DNA from: Naegleria lovaniensis
Lineage: Eukaryota; Heterolobosea; Eutetramitea; Acrasida; Naegleriidae
NCBI RefSeq assembly: GCF_003324165.1
Contig: NW_025407859.1
Coordinates: forward strand, 372,001 to 436,000
Length of the DNA: 64,000 nucleotides
Direction: 5' to 3'
Below the pieces are notes generated by a model, which ran no database searches, was not told where the DNA came from, and saw only the letters and a program-made list of their open reading frames with translations. The position numbers were made by a program, and so were the translations under genes. This document shows, one piece after another, positions 53,159 through 63,474 of the stretch. Position 1 is the stretch's first letter, and every line of letters starts with the position of its first letter.

Positions 53159-55141
53159 ATGATCACGAACAACCACAACATGGATTATGAAGAAGATTTA
53201 TCTTCCAGTGATGAAGAATCTTCGGAAACTGGGGAGGTGATAATGAATCATTTCCATGATGACATGGACTCCATCAATATTGCATCACCTCCTTCTTCCG
53301 AAGATCATCACAACTCTCCTCAACAACAAATAAGCATGGAAGAGACTTCATCCAACGTTGCAACAACTCCTCTTCAAGAATCAACTCTTGCACAAGCGAG
53401 TGAGAGCAGCAAGGATCTCAACAATGGTATTCATAGAGATACGCCATCGTTATCATCAACGACCCCAAAACCTCTCAATCCCTTAATTCCCACACTTATC
53501 ACCTCTCCTCTTACAGCTTCAGCCTCACCCTCTAAATTACTACAACTATCTCCTAGAGCTCAATATCATCCTCCTAACATGCACCTCAATATTGATAATT
53601 TATTGCATCATGGCTCGGAACGACTGGCATCTCCTTCCCGTGCTCTTGTAAATAACATCATACATCATCTGACTCCACACCACCTTTCTCCTCGATATCA
53701 ACCAGTTGTTTCGGATGTTTCAACAGAAGATGAAGATGTGAGTGGTATGAACATGTTGAACGATGATGAGGAGGAATTGAATATATTGATCGATCATTCG
53801 ACTCAACAGCGAGTGGTTCCTTCAAAATCAAAATCTCCACCTCCCTCACACGGATTTCGAGGCACCAGTCCAACCTTAAAAGCAAGTAGTTACTCGGGAA
53901 ATCTTTCTGGTGACGACGAAGAAGATGATGACGAAGAAGAGTTGGAAGAGAATATCGAGTCAGACGAGGAAGATGAAATTATTGACATTAACAGTCCACC
54001 AGAAGAGGATCAAGTGGAAGGGTTCAACCTCTCGAAAGAGGATCTGATGGATGAATTAAACCGTTCAAATGCAAGATTGGCCTATGCTGAATCAAAGGAC
54101 GAAGAAGATGAGGAACAAAGCTTGATGAATATCGGTGAAACAAAAAGGAACAGAAGAAGAAGAAGACGCTCAACAAGTCCCTTAACGGGGACAATTTCGA
54201 ACATTACAGAAACGGTGGTGACTACTCCTTCAAACAACAGAGAAAGTGAGAGCAATTTTCAAACACCAGGTAATGCTAAAACGAATTTTCCTTCCAAAGA
54301 AGATGAAGCCACCTATTATAAACGAAAATATTTAGAAACTTGTCATGATTTGCAAGTACTGAGTGAGAGTTATGCAAAATATCAAAAACGAAGCGAAGAG
54401 TTGGAGGAAGAATACGATGCCGAGTTGGAAAGATATGAAAATCTACTTCAAAAGAGTGACCTGAAAATTAATATTTTACTTGAACAAGTCAAACGATTGA
54501 AGGAGGAAATTGAGGAGAAAAACTCGACACATTCCTTAGAAATAGAAAGAATGATTCATGAGCTGAAACGGTCAAATGAATCAGAAAAATTCAGTCTAGA
54601 TCTCATAAAGGATATTGAGTCAAGTAATGGAGTATTGGAACAAAAGTTGTCCATGATCGAAAAGGATTACGAACGAAAGTTAAAAGAAGAATCAAACAAG
54701 CAAAAAGAGCTTCAACATTCTCTTGATGAAATGAAACTTACTGCGGCAGAAACCATTGAGAAACTTAAAAGTGAAAACAGCAGGCTTGAGAATGACTTGT
54801 CACATCTTCGAACTGCATTCGAAAGCGTCAGTCAAAGCTCATCTGAAATTGCAAGATTGAATTGCGTAAACGACAGGCTCTCCAAAATTGTGGAAGAAAA
54901 GGATTTGGAGTTGTCACAACTTAAAAACCTTCATGAAAAGAAAAAGATGCTTTTCAAAAAAGCTAGGGAGTCCAAAGCCGTCATGGCAGCACAACCAAAG
55001 AAAAACGATGAAACGTGGAACACCATCCTCAACACGTGCAAGTCCTTGTCTGAAGGAATATCTGCATGCCAACATGTCGTTCAAAATGTGGCATCTAGCT
55101 TGGACACAACTGGTCCTCCAGTCGTACACTCAATCCAGTAG
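53159..55141 (+). CDS. Coiled-coil protein with acidic, disordered N-terminal half
   Basis: A 660-aa protein of no recognised family. Residues 1-370 are Ser/Pro/His-rich with two acidic runs (DDEEDDDEEELEENIESDEE) and an Arg run (RNRRRRRRSTSP). Residues about 375-620 form a long, almost continuous coiled coil (EEYDAELERYENLLQKSDLK, INILLEQVKRLKEEIEE, LSQLKNLHEKKKMLFKKARE). The C-terminal 40 residues are short and mixed. Such a layout fits a cytoskeletal, centrosomal or golgin-like scaffold, but that is inference. The last codon is 60 bases before the LINE target duplication, whose left copy contains AATAAA and may serve as its poly(A) signal. No introns. Confidence 0.6.
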   Translation: MITNNHNMDYEEDLSSSDEESSETGEVIMNHFHDDMDSINIASPPSSEDHHNSPQQQISMEETSSNVATTPLQESTLAQASESSKDLNNGIHRDTPSLSSTTPKPLNPLIPTLITSPLTASASPSKLLQLSPRAQYHPPNMHLNIDNLLHHGSERLASPSRALVNNIIHHLTPHHLSPRYQPVVSDVSTEDEDVSGMNMLNDDEEELNILIDHSTQQRVVPSKSKSPPPSHGFRGTSPTLKASSYSGNLSGDDEEDDDEEELEENIESDEEDEIIDINSPPEEDQVEGFNLSKEDLMDELNRSNARLAYAESKDEEDEEQSLMNIGETKRNRRRRRRSTSPLTGTISNITETVVTTPSNNRESESNFQTPGNAKTNFPSKEDEATYYKRKYLETCHDLQVLSESYAKYQKRSEELEEEYDAELERYENLLQKSDLKINILLEQVKRLKEEIEEKNSTHSLEIERMIHELKRSNESEKFSLDLIKDIESSNGVLEQKLSMIEKDYERKLKEESNKQKELQHSLDEMKLTAAETIEKLKSENSRLENDLSHLRTAFESVSQSSSEIARLNCVNDRLSKIVEEKDLELSQLKNLHEKKKMLFKKARESKAVMAAQPKKNDETWNTILNTCKSLSEGISACQHVVQNVASSLDTTGPPVVHSIQ

Positions 55142-55201
55142 TTGAGAGGTCATCCTTTATGGTTCCCAATTTGGAACAGTTTCATGATGAACTTTGTCCA
55201 T

Positions 55202-55222
55202 TTGACCCTCCTCAATAAAAAT
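55202..55222 (+). repeat. Target-site duplication of the LINE, left copy (21 bp)
   Basis: Identical over all 21 bases to 56730-56750. It contains AATAAA. Confidence 0.95.
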
Positions 55223-56729
55223 ACAGGGATGGGTTTATTGAAGAATAAACAAATTATAGGTACTCAATTGTCCGACGAGAGTGTGTCTAATGGGTGTGTA
55301 TGTGTGGGGTTTAAATGTTGTCGGAGTTGAGTTCGCCAAGCTGATTGCTACATGTTTCCCAAGCAGTTGCAAATTTTGCAGTTTTGGGTTTAATTATATA
55401 TCCTCTAGCCTTCTTGAGTACAGTAGAACTGTTCCAAGTGGCGTTTTTGTAACAACTGCCAACATAAGCAGCGAATGAGAGATATATTTCATTTAGCCAA
55501 TCAGTCAAGGCTGGGGGAGATAGGTCTAGTTGTTGGAGAGATTCGTCTTTGATACTACCATTCCACTCCATTGGAATACAAGAGAGAGAATGGTTAGAGG
55601 GAAGTCTGACAAGCGGGGCGTTGAATTTGAGGGAACTATTGTCCCATTTTGTGTATAATGATTTGATTTCTGGGCTACACATGGCGCATGAGGTGAATAC
55701 ATGTTCCCAGTTGGCTTTGGTGTTGCAAATGTGGCAATTAGGGTAATCTTTTCCGAAATTTCTAAGGATTTCTGCTTTGTGCAGGTGAGCAAATAACAGT
55801 CGTTGCTGGAATGGTTTGAGTGAATAATTGTTCCAAAAGGAGATGGTACATGGATGCCAGATTCTATTATGGTCTAAGGTTCCAAGGCCAGAAATGCTCA
55901 TGGTTGATCTATCACTGTTTAGCAATTCAGTTCTAGGGTCGACAGGGGTTTCGTATTCATTGACAAATGAATATCGTTCATCAATGTATTGGAGAGACCA
56001 ATTATTTTGAGCAGCAATATTTTTCACGTGGTTCCAAAATGGTTCGTTAAAAGTAGTATCTTTCCAAGCAGCCAAAGCTATATTTTTGGTGATGGAGGAT
56101 GAGGAATTGAATAATCTAACTGCTGTGCAAATAGGTTCAATAGAGAATAAAATAGAGGGGCGAGTAATACCAAGACCCCCAATTTGTTTGCAATTAAAAA
56201 CGACTGATTTTGATAATGTGTAATCTAATCCAATAGCCTTTCTGATAAAATTAGCAACCATAATATCTGCTTTGTCTAGAGAATTCTTACTGATTCCATT
56301 GAAGCTACAGGCATATCTAGGCAATGATATAATTTTAGACATAATTGTAGTGGTGATACTGTTGAGATATAGATTAGAAGTTTTAGCTGATGCAAGTCGA
56401 TTCGAGATTTTGTTGACTGGGTTATCAGAGGACCAAGAAAGATTATCCTTAAAGGTACATATACCCCCAAGGTATTCAATAGAAGTAGACGAGGCAATTG
56501 TATCCTGTCCAATAGTGACTAGGGCTTTAGATAGTTTAGATTTAGCTGTAATAGCTAAGAGCTTGCATTTCTTGGGAGCTAAAGCGAGTCCTATTTTCTT
56601 TAACTCTCGGCCGAGGCTTTTAAGAGAGGAATTCATTTCAATCTTAGTATTAGCTATCAATAAAATATCATCGGCATATAATAATAAAAGGATAGTAACA
56701 TCAAATATTTGGACTCCTTTTAGTTTTTC
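55223..56729 (-). mobile_element. 5'-truncated non-LTR retrotransposon (LINE) insertion
   Basis: 1507 bases bounded by perfect 21-bp target duplications. The element reads on the minus strand. Its 5' end is lost, starting inside the reverse transcriptase just before the YADD box, and its 3' end (about 88 bases after the stop) has no obvious poly(A). The perfect duplication and the open reading frame point to a recent insertion. Confidence 0.92.
55311..56729 (-). pseudogene. LINE reverse transcriptase C-terminal fragment
   Basis: About 470 codons of LINE protein, open without stops to 55311. It begins at EKLKGVQIFDVTILLLL and runs straight into YADDILLIA, the catalytic box of reverse transcriptase palm motif C. 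The thumb region follows (LGRELKKIGLALAPKKCKLL; SIEYLGGICTF), then a region with a CCHC-type knuckle CHICNTKANWEHVFTSC as found C-terminally in many LINE proteins. The fingers, the first palm Asp and any endonuclease domain are missing, so the copy cannot move by itself. The open frame continues into host sequence on its 5' side, but that is chance read-through and not part of the element. Confidence 0.9.
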
Positions 56730-56750
56730 TTGACCCTCCTCAATAAAAAT
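56730..56750 (+). repeat. Target-site duplication of the LINE, right copy (21 bp), including AT of the next start codon
   Basis: It ends in AAAAAT; the following G at 56751 completes the start codon of the F-box/GON gene. Confidence 0.95.
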
Positions 56751-57750
56751 GAAACAAGTCATACCTCTGCTTGCACAAGCATTGCTCTCCAATAATATTG
56801 TTTCGCGAAAAGTGATTAATCATGCAATACAAATGGAGGAGAGAGGTGAGGATTATATTGTAGGGAGCAGCAGTACCTGTGGCAATTCAAATGCGTTACC
56901 CATCTCATTAGCAGAATTAAAACAAATCTCCATGAGTGACGTGATTGACTACATGATGTACATTCAAAAGTATGGATCCATCAACAGATTACCTGATGAA
57001 ATATTATTGTCAATTTTCATGATGATTGAGGATGATGATCACTCTTGGAGAAATTTCATGTTAACATGTAAACGCTTCTTTGAAATTTGCGTGTCATACC
57101 GTTTACAAGAAATTCACGTTTGTGGCTTAGGCCCATTCACTTTTTATCAAGGTGCTCCCAATCATTTCTATCTGACTTTGCCACATCCTGATAGAAATAT
57201 TTCCATGTACAAGATTCCTTCAAGAAAGCCATGGTCTGCCAACGACACAGATGTCTATACTACATGGTACAAGATTCGAGTAGATCCCTCAACCTTAAAT
57301 GTCCATACGGGGGATTTTAGATTTGCAAAATCAGTTGGGCATTGCTCCCATCATACTGTCAATCAAACACAAATACCTTATGCATCTTGTTTTGGATGTG
57401 AAGCTCCTCACATGGACGATGCCAATGCATTGTGTGATTTGACAGGAACTCCATTCAGTTTTGATGCTTCCTTCCACCATAATGGATACATGAGTAATGG
57501 AAGTTCCCAATTGACCAATGATGACAAGGTCATCAAGCTCCAAGGTGGAGGCTACTGTGGTTGGATATGTAGCGTGGGAGCAAAGACTGAGGATGAAGCA
57601 GTGCAAGGTGGATGGTTCATTAAATTAAAACCAACACATCCATGCGTTCTTGATGATGAACAAGAGAATAATATTGAACCAATCGGAGAGGACAAAAGAA
57701 ACAATGTATTGAAGAATATATGGACACTTTTTAAAAGAAACAACAAGTAA
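56749..57750 (+). CDS. F-box and GON-domain protein
   Basis: A 333-aa protein. Residues about 77-120 (INRLPDEILLSIFMMIEDDD ... WRNFMLTCKRFFEIC) are an F-box, the Skp1-binding motif of SCF ubiquitin ligases. Residues about 175-285 resemble the GON domain first defined at the end of ADAMTS9/GON-1: YKIRVDPSTLNVHTGDFRFA, then a Cys-spaced CFGCEAPHMDD, NALCDLTGTPFSFD and GGGYCGWICSVG. GON domains are usually secreted, so pairing with a cytosolic F-box is odd. The start codon lies across the right border of a LINE target duplication, so its original upstream region is now 1.5 kb away at 55142-55201. Expression may be altered. No introns. Confidence 0.7.
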   Translation: MKQVIPLLAQALLSNNIVSRKVINHAIQMEERGEDYIVGSSSTCGNSNALPISLAELKQISMSDVIDYMMYIQKYGSINRLPDEILLSIFMMIEDDDHSWRNFMLTCKRFFEICVSYRLQEIHVCGLGPFTFYQGAPNHFYLTLPHPDRNISMYKIPSRKPWSANDTDVYTTWYKIRVDPSTLNVHTGDFRFAKSVGHCSHHTVNQTQIPYASCFGCEAPHMDDANALCDLTGTPFSFDASFHHNGYMSNGSSQLTNDDKVIKLQGGGYCGWICSVGAKTEDEAVQGGWFIKLKPTHPCVLDDEQENNIEPIGEDKRNNVLKNIWTLFKRNNK

Positions 57751-57846
57751 TATTATTATAATTAATATCAACTCAATATAAACAATAATAATAATAATAT
57801 TAATAATAATTGCTGTTGTAAATCAATATTTTTTTGTTTTGAAAAA

Positions 57847-60438
57847 ATGAGACTCTATGCGACCTTGCTCAATCCTTGCTCGCGAGGGTCGAACAAGTTG
57901 GTGATGAGTAAATTCTTGTTCTCTGCATCATCATCATCAACAACAACACCCTCTGGAATGGTAGCAACACATACTTCATCAAATTTAATTTTCAATAATC
58001 ATCATAATACTTCAAGACATTTTTCTTCGTGCTCTATTCAATGTGCCGATGAAAGCCAGTCTTCGTCATCTCCATCAAGTTCTGACAGAAAGCCACAAGG
58101 GGAACGTAAACCTTTTGTGAAGAACTATGATAGACAACAAAACAAACAACAGCAATATGGAGGTGGTGAACGAAGATTCAACAATAGTAACTCACAACAA
58201 GGAGAGAGAAGACAATTCAGTAATCAACAAGGAGGTACCAAACAACCATACCAACGAACACAACAAACCACCCAAAGTACACAATACGTCAAGAAACCCT
58301 ACTACAAACCAAGAACCACAGAAGGTGAACAAACAAGTCCAACCACTGGCACCACACCATCTACTAGTACTGGTACTTCAGCCACACCCAAAGCTAAACG
58401 AACAATTTCAAAAGAGGAAGCAGAAAACTTGTTAAAAGAGGCTCAAAAACTCAAGGAACTTCAAAAGAAACTTAACAAGAATAGTGAAGAATCGAGTGGT
58501 ACTACTGCACCTGTTGATGATGATGCTATTGTAATGGAAGAAGATTTAGTTGAACCATCAACGTTTGTAGACAAGAGCGCATTGAGTGAAGAAATTGAAA
58601 AGAAGAAATACTTAAGAAGACTCGAAGGAAAGAAAACACCAAATGCAGGTGAAAAAGCGGCAAGCACAAAAAAGAAGGGTGCTAAAAAGAGAGAAAGAAA
58701 AAGAGGATCTGAATCTGAGGAATCAGAAGAGGGAGCTGAGTCGAACAAATCGCTCCAAATGCGAAAAAAGACCCAGGATGAAGAGGATATCCTCAAAGTA
58801 GATATTGAGATGAACGAAAAATATGCAGAGTATCTTGACAGAATGTATACTGGTACTACCCCTCGGTTACTTGCAGAGCAACAGGCTCTTCTTTCTAAAA
58901 GAGGCCTAATTCCTACATTATCTGAAATGGGAGCTGAGCACGGATCAAACTTTACTCCAATGATGAAACAACTGCTTGCTAAAAACCTTGTAAGAGATGA
59001 GCAGTACGAATTTCTTTTTAGTTATATGAAAAATTATCAAAATCTTGCAAGAAAGATTTTGGAGAGCATGGAGGACAAGGAGAGAGCTACTGAACTTCAA
59101 GAAATCTACCCATTATTGGCTGAATCTTCGTCTCTTGAAACTACTTCCAGAAAGGAACTTGAGGACAATTTTGACAAGCCAGAAACAAGAGCAACTCTGT
59201 ATAGTTTATTCGATCCTGATTATTTTGTGAACATGGAGGCTGTTGAGACAAAGGCTGCCAAAGATTTGGAACGATTGTCCAAAGAAGGACAACTTACTCC
59301 ACAAGTGTTGGAGCCATACAAACAAGAAATTTCAACATCGATGCTCGCTGAAAAACTGTTGGACTACTTCAATAGCAAACTTTTCACCTTACAAATTGGA
59401 GGTGTTGTTGGCGTCTTGTTGCAACCTGAAACCATCAAACGTATGGCAGAGGACTGTTTTGATACAGTCGTAAGAAAAAGAGGATCAGCGGCTATTCCAT
59501 ATCTTCCAGAATCTGAGAGAAATTTCATTGAAGAGAGAGAACGCAAGTTGGAAACTAAATATGGAATTACCAGAGATAATTTACATACCTTTGTTTCTAA
59601 AGATAAAATGTACCAAGAAGACACATTCCAAAGTTTAAATGGAAGAATTGAAGAGTTACTGTCAAAGAAGCGTTTGAATAGGATAGCCATTGATAACCGA
59701 TTTAAACTTGAACAACCAAATGAAGATTTCGACCATGAGGATGCTTATTATTATGGAGATGAGGAAAATCCAGTTGAAAGGAAAAAAGAAATATCTAGAG
59801 CTGTTCAAGCGTATATGGCAGACTACGAAGGCCTTCCATTGAAGAACCACGTGTCAACCCTCTTTGAAAAAGTGAGACAAAGAGTGTATCTATTGAAAAG
59901 ATTTGTTTATGAACCAAAGTTTGAAACGTTGGCTTATATCAGAGACGTTCCATTCTCCAGTGGTCTGTATCATCATGCAGGTAAAACTGGAAAATATGCC
60001 AAATTTGCTCCACTTGAAAGAAACTTTGATGAAATTATTGAGTCCAATACCGCTCCAGACACTGTAGCTAGACTTGTACTCACCAACTACTCACGTGCTT
60101 TGGGTCAAAACGACACTCTAGATTTCAAATCCAAGATGGAACTCATGCACAGATTTGGAGCATACGTTAAGAAGGTAGATTCTGAAGGAGGAGTGGAAAT
60201 GCCAAGTCCAATTCGACCTGGTAAGCGCACACACATGCATCCTAACAGAGTCAATCCTCGTGATGCTGAGCTTGATGTATACAAAATTGATGACGAAAAT
60301 CATCCATTCTGGAAGGAAATATTTGCTAATATTGAGCGTGTGCAACAAGTCTCACAAAAGAGAAAGGAGAAAGAAATTAAGAAGTCTAATATTGGCCGAG
60401 GAGGAAAACCTGCTCCAGTCAAGGCTAAGAAAAAGTAA
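57847..60438 (+). CDS. Large putative mitochondrial protein of unknown function
   Basis: An 863-aa protein. The N-terminus (MRLYATLLNPCSRGSNKLVM) is basic and hydroxylated without acidic residues, like a mitochondrial presequence. Residues about 60-200 are Gln/Asn/Arg/Thr-rich, and about 200-320 are Lys/Glu-rich with KKRERKRGSE. From about 330 to the end is a helical, non-repetitive part (RMYTGTTPRLLAEQQALLSK, SLFDPDYFVNMEAVETKAAK, KLLDYFNSKLFTLQIGGVVG). The tail is Lys-rich (PAPVKAKKK). A mitochondrial ribosome or RNA-associated role would fit the composition, but I recognise no domain. No introns. Confidence 0.6.
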   Translation: MRLYATLLNPCSRGSNKLVMSKFLFSASSSSTTTPSGMVATHTSSNLIFNNHHNTSRHFSSCSIQCADESQSSSSPSSSDRKPQGERKPFVKNYDRQQNKQQQYGGGERRFNNSNSQQGERRQFSNQQGGTKQPYQRTQQTTQSTQYVKKPYYKPRTTEGEQTSPTTGTTPSTSTGTSATPKAKRTISKEEAENLLKEAQKLKELQKKLNKNSEESSGTTAPVDDDAIVMEEDLVEPSTFVDKSALSEEIEKKKYLRRLEGKKTPNAGEKAASTKKKGAKKRERKRGSESEESEEGAESNKSLQMRKKTQDEEDILKVDIEMNEKYAEYLDRMYTGTTPRLLAEQQALLSKRGLIPTLSEMGAEHGSNFTPMMKQLLAKNLVRDEQYEFLFSYMKNYQNLARKILESMEDKERATELQEIYPLLAESSSLETTSRKELEDNFDKPETRATLYSLFDPDYFVNMEAVETKAAKDLERLSKEGQLTPQVLEPYKQEISTSMLAEKLLDYFNSKLFTLQIGGVVGVLLQPETIKRMAEDCFDTVVRKRGSAAIPYLPESERNFIEERERKLETKYGITRDNLHTFVSKDKMYQEDTFQSLNGRIEELLSKKRLNRIAIDNRFKLEQPNEDFDHEDAYYYGDEENPVERKKEISRAVQAYMADYEGLPLKNHVSTLFEKVRQRVYLLKRFVYEPKFETLAYIRDVPFSSGLYHHAGKTGKYAKFAPLERNFDEIIESNTAPDTVARLVLTNYSRALGQNDTLDFKSKMELMHRFGAYVKKVDSEGGVEMPSPIRPGKRTHMHPNRVNPRDAELDVYKIDDENHPFWKEIFANIERVQQVSQKRKEKEIKKSNIGRGGKPAPVKAKKK

Positions 60439-60531
60439 TTGTTGTGAAAGGGTAGTGGCGTCCATTAATAATGCAAATAATACAAGAACCATTTTGGCGA
60501 GTTTGTAAACCATTTTCCTTTTTCACGGGAA

Positions 60532-63442
60532 ATGTCAACTTTCCCCAACACAAAAAAAATGTTTCAAAGCCCAAGTGAAAGCAGTGTATGTCCACCTTCC
60601 TTTCGCTCCAATAGAAGGGTCACTTCACCAGAAACGGGTGCCGATCATCATGGTATCAGTTTTTCAGATGCTGCTCTGAGTACAACGAGTTTGGAAGAAC
60701 ATGGCCCACCTCCTCAATTACACCGTTGGTCATTGAATGTTGAAGCTTCCGAAAATGGATCCTTTGTTCACGATCGTACGTTCAATGACCATGCTGCTGA
60801 TCAGCACTCGGAAGGAGGATCTCTCAACAAGGCTCACTCATTGGCCAGTCACCTGAAAGAAAAAGCCATGAACGAAGAAACGACAAGTCATGACATGAAG
60901 AGTACTACTCCTCTTGGTTTAACGATACCCTCCTTGTTACCAAGTAAATTATTAGGAGGAAGAAAGAAGAAGGAAAAGAGAAAAGAAGAAGGATCTGTAA
61001 CTTCATGTAAGTTTAATCCCGCTCTCATGCTGAAAAGTTAGTTGACATGAATTTGGAATGTGTATTACACGTTCGATTCCAATCATTGCATTCCATATAC
61101 ACGATTGAAAATTATTTGGTGCAATGAACCAATGATTTGAACTGACAATGGAATGAAATTTTTACATAATTGTGTGACACATTAATAATGAAATACTGAC
61201 ATGGAACAATACCCAACTCACTATACTCATCACACATAGTTGATAAGGAAGAATTAAAACAACTTTCTGAGGAATTTTCAGCCATCGACAAGAGTGGTAA
61301 TATTGGTCTCAATGAATTTGTCAATTGTTTAGGAAGATTGAATGATTCCGACAATCAATCCGATGCCGATCTGGTTTTAGGTAAAATATTATTTCGAGCT
61401 TTTGATAAAGACAACAGTGGAACCATTGATTATAGAGAGTTTTTAGCAACCATGGCAATCTTGTCACGAGGAAGCGTGGAACAGAAAATAGAATTTGCAT
61501 TTTCAATGATTGATTTGGACCATGATGGAAAATTAAGTAGAGAAGAATTGCAAAAAGTGATCACAGCACTGTATAAAGTGTTGACCTCTTTGGGATTGGG
61601 ATCAAAAACAATGCAAGATCCAATTGTATATGCTAACAAATTATTTGATGAAATGGATGAAGAAAAATGTGGATATTTAACATTGGAAGGTTTGTAGATT
61701 GGAAAAGTATCTAATTTGTAGTAACGACGTTCGAACATGGTGACAGCTTACAAAAAGGGTGCCTTAAAGAATTCAAATCTTCTCAAAGGATTGGGAGTAT
61801 TAGAAAGCTCAGAATCAGTCATTGATCAAGATGCTTTGACAACGAGAGGTATGTGTGTGGTCTTTGAACAAATGATACTAGTTTGGTTCAAACTCGTTCA
61901 ATCTTTGCATAGAAAATGGAATGCCAATGTTAACGGAGAATGATCTTAAAAACACTTCAGACAAGCCCATGAAACATCAAGGAAAAATTATTGGCTTTGG
62001 AAGTAGAAAATGGAATTTATGTTTAAATATGATGATTGGAATTAGATTGTCTTCAGATTGCATTGGATCCATAGGTATGTGTGTGCGTGTTATATTATAT
62101 TTTATTAAATTCCTGAAATGACCTTAATTTCACACTTGCAATTACAACCTTGACGATAGATGAAAGAGATGTACGAATGGAAGATTTTAGTGTGAGATTA
62201 ATGTTCGATCTTCCCAAAGAATCGAGTCGAAATTTATTATTATCAAATTCTGACACCACTCGACCACATTCTCCAAGAGGTTCCTCTCTTCCCTATGATT
62301 CTGAAGAAGTTGCTGCAACCTTTGTAGACTATGCTCCATTTGTATTTAAACATATTCGTAAAATGACAGGAATAACTGAAGCGAGTTACATGTTGAGTTT
62401 GGGACCTGAACAATTACTTGGAAATTTGCTATTGGGTAGTATTTCAACCTTATCTGAACATTTGAGGTGAGTTTTTTGGTGTTAATATGTTCTTGAAAAT
62501 CATGACAAGCGCTTGATGACGGATGTAAATTTCACAAAGTGATGGAAAATCAGGATCTTTTTTCTTTTATTCCAACGATCGAAAATTCATGGTCAAAACC
62601 ATTTCCAAAGCTGAAGTTGCATGTTTGAAGCGAATTCTTCCCATGTATTACAAATACTTGTCACAAAATCCAGATTCACTCATTGTTCGAATTTTAGGTC
62701 ATCATGAAATGATCATCAACTCGGAGCGTATTAATTTTATTGTTATGGGAAATATATTTTCATCATCGAGACCAGTGATTGAGTTGTATGATTTGAAAGG
62801 AAGTACTCAGGGTCGAAAGAATCCTGAAGGATTTTGTAAAAAGGATTTAGATTTGCTTGAAAAGAAGAGAACCTTCACGATTGGATTAGAAAACAAATTG
62901 AATTATATGAAAATCATTGAAAAAGATACACGTATGTATTCTCATGAGATTAATCATTCCATTATTCTTTCATGAACTGTAACATTATAGAATTTTTGGC
63001 AAGTTGTAATTTATTGGACTACTCCCTTCTGGTTGGAGTATGTAAAGCAGCAAGAAGTAATAATACCACATCCTCCAGTAGTGGTGCTGCAACCATTTCT
63101 AATTTTGTGTCAGTCGATTCACAGCAAGAAATTGCATCTCCAACAACCATACTTACATCAACACCCAACACCTCTCGTAAGACCAGTGGATTTGGAGCAA
63201 GGTTAATGCGAAACAACAAGTGTGTTTGTGCCATCCCAAGTTCTCAGCTTGCTAAGAACCTCGAAGAAGAATCAGAATTGTACTACATTGGAATTATTGA
63301 CATTTTAACTGAGTGGACTTTCAAGAAGGAGTCTGAACATCATTTAAAGTCAATCACCTCAAAATCAGACACCATTAGCGCTATCCATCCCAAGCCATAC
63401 TCCGAAAGATTTTTCAAATTCATGTATCAAGCCTTTGAATAA
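60532..63442 (+). CDS. EF-hand calcium sensor fused to phosphatidylinositol phosphate kinase (7 exons)
   Basis: Exons 60532-61006, 61240-61689, about 61722-61848, 61913-62074, 62160-62466, 62540-62931 and 62991-63442. Residues 1-158 are Ser/His/Glu-rich. Next come four EF-hand loops (DKSGNIGLNEF, DKDNSGTIDYREF, DLDHDGKLSREEL, DEEKCGYLTLEG), then AYKKGALKNSNLLKGLGVL, the C-terminal pattern of frequenin/NCS sensors. The PIPK catalytic region follows: GKSGSFFFYSNDRKFMVKTI, ELYDLKGSTQGR, LLDYSLLVGV and the metal-binding IID in YYIGIIDIL. It should phosphorylate phosphoinositides, perhaps under calcium control. All junctions fit GT-AG except exon 2 to exon 3, where the frame is off by one base; an assembly indel or unusual splice is likely. 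Loops 1-3 keep most calcium ligands; loop 4 looks weak. Confidence 0.8.
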
Positions 63443-63474
63443 GGGAATACACAATATTTAAAGCACATTCCCTT

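Noticed and set aside
56272-56733. Plus-strand 153-codon frame inside the LINE
   Set aside because: It is antisense to the reverse transcriptase frame and has no domain.
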